Source of the DNA: a virus
Length of the DNA stretch: 24,382 nucleotides
Reading direction: 5' to 3' (one strand)
IMG/VR virus record: IMGVR_UViG_3300043353_000020
Location: 1 to 24,382 of that record
The number at the start of each line of letters is the position of its first letter. Within the stretch, counting starts at the first letter, position 1. Shown here in pieces: positions 20,801-24,382 of this stretch. The notes under the pieces were generated by a model. The model was not told the origin of the DNA and ran no database searches. It worked only from the letters and a program-made list of their open reading frames with translations. The position numbers and the translations under genes are program-made.

Positions 20801-21526
20801 TTACCGCACCGGCTCGTCGACCGAGTAGATCTCGATCCCCGGAATCGATCCGCTCGACTTCATCGACCGCACGTACGCGCCGACTTTGACCTCGTCGACG
20901 ATCAGGAATTCGCGCGGGATCAGTTTCATCGTGCGCGCGGTGATCGGCGCCGGCGTCGCCTTGACGTCGGCCGGGCCGCCGGTGTACTTCCACTTCCAGC
21001 GCTTCGCGAATTTCAGCCCCGACACGCCGCGCGTCACGTCCGGCAGCGCGACCACCGGCGGCGGCGCCTGGATCGCATCCTCGAGCACCGCGGCCGCCAG
21101 CGGCGCCTGGCCGGACGCCTCGAGCGCCGCGGCTTCGTGCACCGCGGCCGCTTGCTGTTCGCGGTGCTGGCGGTCCTGTTCCTCGCGTTCGCGCTCCTGG
21201 CGCGCGCGGTCCTCGGCGACCTTGAACGCGCTCATGGCGTCGCGGATCGCGCGATCGCGTGCCTCGAGCGGCTGCAGGATCACGTTTTCCCGGTCGCAGA
21301 TCGTCCGGTGCAGCTTGTAGGCCATCGACTTGATCGGCGCGAAGTAATCCACGACGGTTTTCTTGAGCGCGGCGATTCGGTCGCGATCGGCGACGGCGAG
21401 CTCGAGATCGGCGACGGCCGTGATCTGACAGTTCGCCAGGCCGGCGGCGAGCGCCACGGCCGACGTCGCGAGCTCCGGCGCCAGGCTGTTTGCGGTGTCC
21501 GGTTGCATGACGTCGAGAGCGATCAC
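20801..21526 (-). CDS. Coiled-coil protein of the RecT operon
   Basis: 241 residues from GTG21526, whose GTGA overlaps the nuclease stop and which has AGGTG just upstream; ATG21508 is an alternative. Residues about 50-90 (VDYFAPIKSMAYKLHRTICD; PLEARDRAIRDAMSAF) and the following heavily charged helix (RARQEREREEQDRQHREQQ) match a protein family I know beside phage RecT genes. The C-terminal part reads FAKRWKWKYTGGPADV, IPREFLIVDEVKVG and GIEIYSVDEP. No enzymatic motif; may bind the recombinase or nuclease. Function not established. Confidence 0.75.
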   Translation of the reverse strand: MIALDVMQPDTANSLAPELATSAVALAAGLANCQITAVADLELAVADRDRIAALKKTVVDYFAPIKSMAYKLHRTICDRENVILQPLEARDRAIRDAMSAFKVAEDRARQEREREEQDRQHREQQAAAVHEAAALEASGQAPLAAAVLEDAIQAPPPVVALPDVTRGVSGLKFAKRWKWKYTGGPADVKATPAPITARTMKLIPREFLIVDEVKVGAYVRSMKSSGSIPGIEIYSVDEPVR

Positions 21527-22182
21527 GCGTACACCTCCGCGCGCGTCGGCCGACGACGCGCCACGATCCGTTGTGATTCGACGAGCGCGAAGAATTCGCG
21601 ATAGTCCGACGGCGCCGCGTACGGCTCGAGCGCGAAGGTGCCGTCTTTCCGGAGCGCCACGCCGTAGCGCCGCACGACGCCGCGCGCTCGAGCCAGGAAG
21701 TTCGAGAGCTCGAGATCGTCCTCGGTCGCCCATTCGAACGCGAGCGCGTGATAGGCCGCGGTTTGCAAATCCTTCGCGACGTCCTGCGGCCGGCCGGTCG
21801 CGAAATCGAGCAGGACCGGCACGCCGTCGAGGTATCCGAAACAGTCGGCCGTCCCGGCGACCTGGTGCTTACGCGACGCGAGCCGGCGCTCGTTCAGCAC
21901 GGCGCGGAAATGGCGTTGATCGGTGAAGGCCAACCACGCCTCGAGGTACCCGGCGTACGTCGGGAAATCCCGGCCGAACTGGTCGATGTCGAGATCGTTT
22001 TCGTTGTAGTAGTGGATCGCCGCGTGCACCGTGCGGCCGCGGTGTTGCGCCGCCTCGAGGATCGACAGCGGCACGTGCGAGAAATCGATCAGGCCGGCCG
22101 CCTTCAGGATGCCTGTTACGCTCGGCACGCGATCGCCGTCGAGCGTGTACACGTGCGGGTCTGGATCGAACGTGAGCCCCAC
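21523..22182 (-). CDS. PD-(D/E)XK (RecB/Cas4-like) nuclease, lysine missing
   Basis: 219 residues from GTG22182, with GGAG about seven bases upstream. It should be the 5'-3' exonuclease partner of RecT. The fold motifs are RGRTVHAAI (His53), AGTADCFGYLDG (Asp113), LLDFATG (Asp126) and QTAAY (Gln140-Tyr144). In the family the third motif reads (D/E)xK-T-G; here the lysine is Ala128 (codon GCG). Lys137 on the next helix (VAKDLQ) might replace it, as in nucleases with a migrated lysine. The C-terminus has the usual RRYGVALRKDGTFALEPY. If no substitute lysine acts, it would be a binding-only protein. Confidence 0.85.
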   Translation of the reverse strand: MGLTFDPDPHVYTLDGDRVPSVTGILKAAGLIDFSHVPLSILEAAQHRGRTVHAAIHYYNENDLDIDQFGRDFPTYAGYLEAWLAFTDQRHFRAVLNERRLASRKHQVAGTADCFGYLDGVPVLLDFATGRPQDVAKDLQTAAYHALAFEWATEDDLELSNFLARARGVVRRYGVALRKDGTFALEPYAAPSDYREFFALVESQRIVARRRPTRAEVYA

Positions 22183-22185
22183 AGC

Positions 22186-23166
22186 CTACTCCGCGATGAA
22201 ATCGACCAGGCGCAAGCGGCCGCCGGCGTCGATCGGCCGGTACGTGAACCGGAGCCGGTGGAGCGGTTTACCCAGGTACTTGTAGAGCTCGCCGAGCGCG
22301 TCATCGGGATCGCCCTCGACCTCGAGCACCAGCCCGTTGCCGAGCACGATCTCCGTCCGCGTGAGCGTGCGCTCGATCGCTTGCACGTTGGCGACGATCT
22401 CGAGCGGCGGATCTTCCTTCGGTGCGGCCGACGGCTGGTACTCGGTCCCGGCCGGGTCCTCGACGTGCACGGCCGCCGGTTCCTCACTGCGGCGCCGCAC
22501 GGCTTTCTCGGCCGCCGGCGGCGCCTGGAGCACGAGCCGCGGCGCATCATCGGCCGGGACGTCCTGCAGTTCCTCGACGCTGTGGACACCCTTCAGGACG
22601 TCTGGAAAGGCATCGCGCGCGGCGAACGAGCGCGCGCGCATTTGGAGCATGCGATCGGGGTACTGCTGCCACGGACCCTCTTTGCCGAGCAGCCCGGCCT
22701 TTTTCGCCTGACCGACGCTGAAGGTGCGCGTCACGGGCTCCGGCTTGCCACGTCGGACAAACGAGCAGACCGCGCGCGTCGTGTCGGCCTTCAGATCCTC
22801 GAGCGTCAGCCCGGCCTGGCGCGCGCCGCCGACTTCGAAGTACTCGACGTGGTCGCCGTAGAGCGGCGAGACGAGGATCAGCGCCAGGAGCCCGTCGCCG
22901 AAGATGCCCGGCCGGCCGTTGATAACCGCGATCGACTGGAGCGCGGTCATGGGCGGGAGCCCGATCTCGGTCCCGAGCTGGACGGCCGTGAGGATGTCGT
23001 ACGGCTTGTTGCGATAGTCCTTTGGCACGAGCAGCGATTGCGCCGCGTACGATGCCCAGCGCCAGGCGTCCTCGAAGTTTTGCGGGGTGACGCCAAAGGC
23101 GAGCGGCGCGCGGTCCTGGCGCGGCGCCAGGTCGGTGGACGGGGTATCGGGTGCGTCGGTGCTCAT
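22186..23166 (-). CDS. recT: RecT-family single-strand annealing protein
   Basis: 326 residues from ATG23166 (ATGA overlap; an earlier in-frame ATG at 23265 lies inside the previous gene). It anneals complementary single strands in phage recombination. Family marks are FEDAWRWASYAAQSLLVPKD, GLPPMTALQSIAVINGRPGI, FGDGLLALILVSP, VRRGKPEPVTRTFSVGQAKK and WQQYPDRMLQMRARSFAARD. The C-terminal 120 residues vary in the family; here they include a Pro/Glu-rich linker and a small domain (EIVLGNGLVLEVEGDPDDAL) that may bind SSB or the nuclease. It lies directly upstream of the PD-(D/E)XK gene. Confidence 0.95.
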   Translation of the reverse strand: MSTDAPDTPSTDLAPRQDRAPLAFGVTPQNFEDAWRWASYAAQSLLVPKDYRNKPYDILTAVQLGTEIGLPPMTALQSIAVINGRPGIFGDGLLALILVSPLYGDHVEYFEVGGARQAGLTLEDLKADTTRAVCSFVRRGKPEPVTRTFSVGQAKKAGLLGKEGPWQQYPDRMLQMRARSFAARDAFPDVLKGVHSVEELQDVPADDAPRLVLQAPPAAEKAVRRRSEEPAAVHVEDPAGTEYQPSAAPKEDPPLEIVANVQAIERTLTRTEIVLGNGLVLEVEGDPDDALGELYKYLGKPLHRLRFTYRPIDAGGRLRLVDFIAE

Positions 23167-23351
23167 GCGGGGTTCCGTTTCTGAAAGAGGCGGCGCCAGA
23201 ACCGGCGGCCCGGCGCCGGCGCCTCGAGGATCCATCCGCTCGAGTACGCGCCGCAGTGGAGGCACTCGAGCCGCACGATCCGGCGGCCGCGGTCGACCGT
23301 GCGGATCCAGTAGTGGCCGCCGAACAGGCGACAGCGCAGCCGCGCGAACAT
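23163..23351 (-). CDS. Small zinc-binding-like phage protein (DUF1660-like)
   Basis: 62 residues from ATG23351 (TGATG overlap). The pattern CRLFGGHYW near the start and RLECLHCGAYSSGW in the middle gives Cys, His, Cys, Cys as possible zinc ligands, like the short prophage proteins of DUF1660. The end is basic (RRFWRRLFQKRN). Function unknown; encoded between the HTH control genes and recT, so expressed early. Confidence 0.75.
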   Translation of the reverse strand: MFARLRCRLFGGHYWIRTVDRGRRIVRLECLHCGAYSSGWILEAPAPGRRFWRRLFQKRNPA

Positions 23352-23584
23352 CAGCCGGCTTTCCGGAAATAGCGGCGCCCGGGTACGGCGACCGGCGCCG
23401 GCTTCCAGGCGCCGGCGAGATAGCGATCGACCAGGTCGGCGCGGTACCGGATCTTCTTGCCGATGCGCGGCCGGAGTTCCTCGAGAAACGGCAGCCGGCC
23501 GGCGGCGCGCGCCTCGTAGAACGAGCTCGGCGCGAGTTGCAGGAGCTCGCACACTTCGGCGACGGTGTAGCAGCCCGGCGTCAT
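23351..23584 (-). CDS. Excisionase/AlpA-like HTH protein
   Basis: 77 residues, ATGA overlap with the XRE gene. YTVAEVCELLQLAPSSFYEA and RIGKKIRYRADLVDRYLAG make a winged helix-turn-helix of the MerR/excisionase type. As the second early gene opposite the integrase unit, it may act as directionality factor (Xis) for prophage excision or as an early activator. The tail (APVAVPGRRYFRKAG) is basic. Confidence 0.85.
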   Translation of the reverse strand: MTPGCYTVAEVCELLQLAPSSFYEARAAGRLPFLEELRPRIGKKIRYRADLVDRYLAGAWKPAPVAVPGRRYFRKAG

Positions 23585-23892
23585 AACAGGATCTCGTCGA
23601 GCAAGGCCGCGATCCGCTCGCGACGGGTGATCTTGCGGCGCCGTTCGCGCAGTTGCGCGCGCGTCGCAAACGGGTTCGGCCCGAAGCGCAATTGCTCCGG
23701 CTCGACGCCGAGCGCCAGCGCCAGCGCGCGCCGGGTGCGCGGCGTCGCCGGCGTGTCGCCGCGCCGTTCGAGCTTGCTGATATGCGCCTGCGAGACGCCG
23801 GATCGTTCGGCGAGCTCCACTTGCGACCAGTGCCGATCGCGACGGCGCGTGACGAGGTAGACCGGCTGAGGTTTCGATTGCGGTGGTGCCAT
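23581..23892 (-). CDS. XRE-family HTH regulator, Cro-like
   Basis: 103 residues. The HTH spans about residues 17-70: HWSQVELAERSGVSQAHISK, then LERRGDTPATPRTRRALALA. A basic C-terminus follows (QLRERRRKITRRER). It is the first gene of the leftward unit, divergent from the other XRE gene, and so in the position of Cro in the lambda scheme. AAGGA lies upstream of ATG23892. An inverted repeat overlaps its start codon, suggesting autoregulation. Confidence 0.88.
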   Translation of the reverse strand: MAPPQSKPQPVYLVTRRRDRHWSQVELAERSGVSQAHISKLERRGDTPATPRTRRALALALGVEPEQLRFGPNPFATRAQLRERRRKITRRERIAALLDEILL

Positions 23893-23911
23893 CCCGTTTC
23901 CTTGACGGGAT
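23891..23911. promoter_or_regulatory. Operator-like inverted repeat at the early start
   Basis: ATCCCGT and ACGGGAT are perfect 7-base arms around the 7-base spacer TTCCTTG. The repeat covers the start codon and ribosome site of the Cro-like gene and abuts its putative -10. Size and place fit an XRE-dimer operator. Confidence 0.7.
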
Positions 23912-23939
23912 ACTTCTAAAGGTGGCCGCTCGCCGTCAA
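23910..23939 (-). promoter_or_regulatory. Putative promoter of the leftward early operon
   Basis: On the minus strand TTGACG (23934-23939) is followed after 18 bases by AAGTAT (23910-23915). The -35 matches five of six consensus bases; the -10 is weak. The operator-like repeat overlaps the transcription start area. Confidence 0.45.
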
Positions 23940-23982
23940 CTAGTCGGCCTATTTCCTAATGTTTTCCCCGGCTCTCGTTTCT

Positions 23983-24044
23983 GTGTTTTTCCAGTTATTC
24001 CTGACGGAAGTGTTTTCTGGTAAATTTGCTGTGTGTTTTGACAG
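23983..24044 (+). repeat. GTGTTTT-type repeats in the divergent control region
   Basis: GTGTTTTTCCAG (23983-23994), GTGTTTTCTGG (24010-24020) and GTGTTTTGACAG (24033-24044) are spaced 27 and 23 bp. The last holds the -35 of the rightward promoter. They may be half-sites for one of the two XRE proteins. Confidence 0.4.
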
Positions 24045-24067
24045 CTTGTGACGTTAGGCAGAATTCT
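24038..24067 (+). promoter_or_regulatory. Putative promoter of the rightward lysogeny operon
   Basis: A perfect -35 TTGACA (24038-24043) precedes the regulator. The -10 is poor: AATTCT at 24062-24067 with an 18-base spacer is the best I find. The 202-base gap 23893-24094 is AT-richer than the rest of the genome. Confidence 0.4.
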
Positions 24068-24094
24068 GTTTTATGCATGGGAGCGAAAAGCACA

Positions 24095-24382
24095 ATGGAT
24101 TGGAGATTGGTGCGGGAGCACTACCGCCGGTTGTTTGAGGCATCCGGACGGACGCAAACAGACGTGGCGCGCGCCGCCGGCCTGAGCCAAAGCGCGATCC
24201 ATAAACTCTTGGCGAATAAGCGCGACGGCCCGACCGTCGAGACGCTCTTAGCCGCCGTGCAGGCCCTCGGGATCACCGTGTCCGAGTTCTTTGGACAGGT
24301 AGAGCAGGAGCGTTCGCGTGATGGATCGCCGCCGCCACTCGCCCAGCGCCTCGATCGCCTCGAAAAATTCGACGAAACCATC
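24095..24382 (+). CDS. XRE-family regulator, N-terminal part (CI-like; continues at base 2)
   Basis: ATG24095 has GGGAG nine bases upstream; an in-frame ATG24077 lacks a ribosome site. The HTH covers residues about 5-62: TQTDVARAAGLSQSAIHKLL followed by DGPTVETLLAAVQALGITVS. The frame is open to the window end and resumes at base 2 through the 127-base overlap. It leads the rightward operon with integrase, opposite the Cro-like gene, so it is the likely lysogeny repressor. There is no LexA-like protease domain, so induction would not be by RecA-driven self-cleavage. See 2-295 for the doubtful C-terminal frame. Confidence 0.85.
   Translation, partial: MDWRLVREHYRRLFEASGRTQTDVARAAGLSQSAIHKLLANKRDGPTVETLLAAVQALGITVSEFFGQVEQERSRDGSPPPLAQRLDRLEKFDETI
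24256..24382. repeat. Terminal direct repeat, right copy (circular join)
   Basis: Identical to bases 1-127. Counting it once gives a 24,255-bp circle. Confidence 0.93.

Noticed and set aside
20636-21604. 322-codon plus-strand ORF
   Set aside because: Antisense to the coiled-coil gene; shadow composition.
21748-23184. 478-codon plus-strand ORF
   Set aside because: Antisense to the nuclease and recT; no recognisable motif.
1-24382. CRISPR array, insertion sequence, rRNA
   Set aside because: No regularly spaced direct repeats with spacers, no transposase or terminal inverted repeats, and no rRNA-like segment seen.

Overview
The window is a complete circular genome of a small temperate siphovirus. 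Bases 1-127 recur exactly at 24256-24382, so the unit circle is 24,255 bp and one gene (a repressor-like regulator) crosses the join. The DNA is roughly two-thirds G+C by inspection and genes are packed with ATGA, GTGA and TGATG overlaps. The host cannot be named. A perfect chromosomal-type parS word and a short lipoprotein-like protein fit a bacterium with a ParABS system, possibly Gram-negative, but that is inference.

There are two divergent transcription units. The short rightward unit (24095 across the join to 2086) holds an XRE-type regulator, a tyrosine integrase and two small unknown proteins: the lysogeny side. It ends in a gap (2087-2360) with five TGACAC-core repeats, an imperfect hairpin and the parS word; I read this as attP. 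The long leftward unit (23892 down to 2361) starts with a Cro-like XRE protein and an excisionase-like HTH protein. It continues with recombination and replication genes: RecT, a PD-(D/E)XK nuclease, DUF1376 and RusA. A block of small unknowns and an HExxH protein follows. Then come the virion genes in standard order: HNH, large terminase, RHH protein, protease-capsid fusion, portal, connector, head closure, gp10-like, DUF3168, tail tube, tail chaperone with frameshift, tape measure, hub, tail tip and a small lipoprotein.

No helicase, primase, polymerase, ParA, ParB, small terminase, holin or endolysin is recognisable. The phage must therefore rely on the host for replication forks (and ParB, if parS is used), and its lysis genes are either novel or among the unknowns.

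Main points of interest: (1) a parS site inside a putative attP flanked by arm-type repeats; (2) an in-gene origin candidate at 19097-19320 with 12-bp iterons, a GATC-rich palindromic patch and two DnaA-box-like words; (3) an A8G -1 frameshift site making the tail chaperone pair; (4) a protease-capsid fusion with an internal capsid start; (5) a probable frame break in the repressor tail; (6) an integrase and a nuclease that each lack canonical catalytic residues; (7) strong GATC excess.
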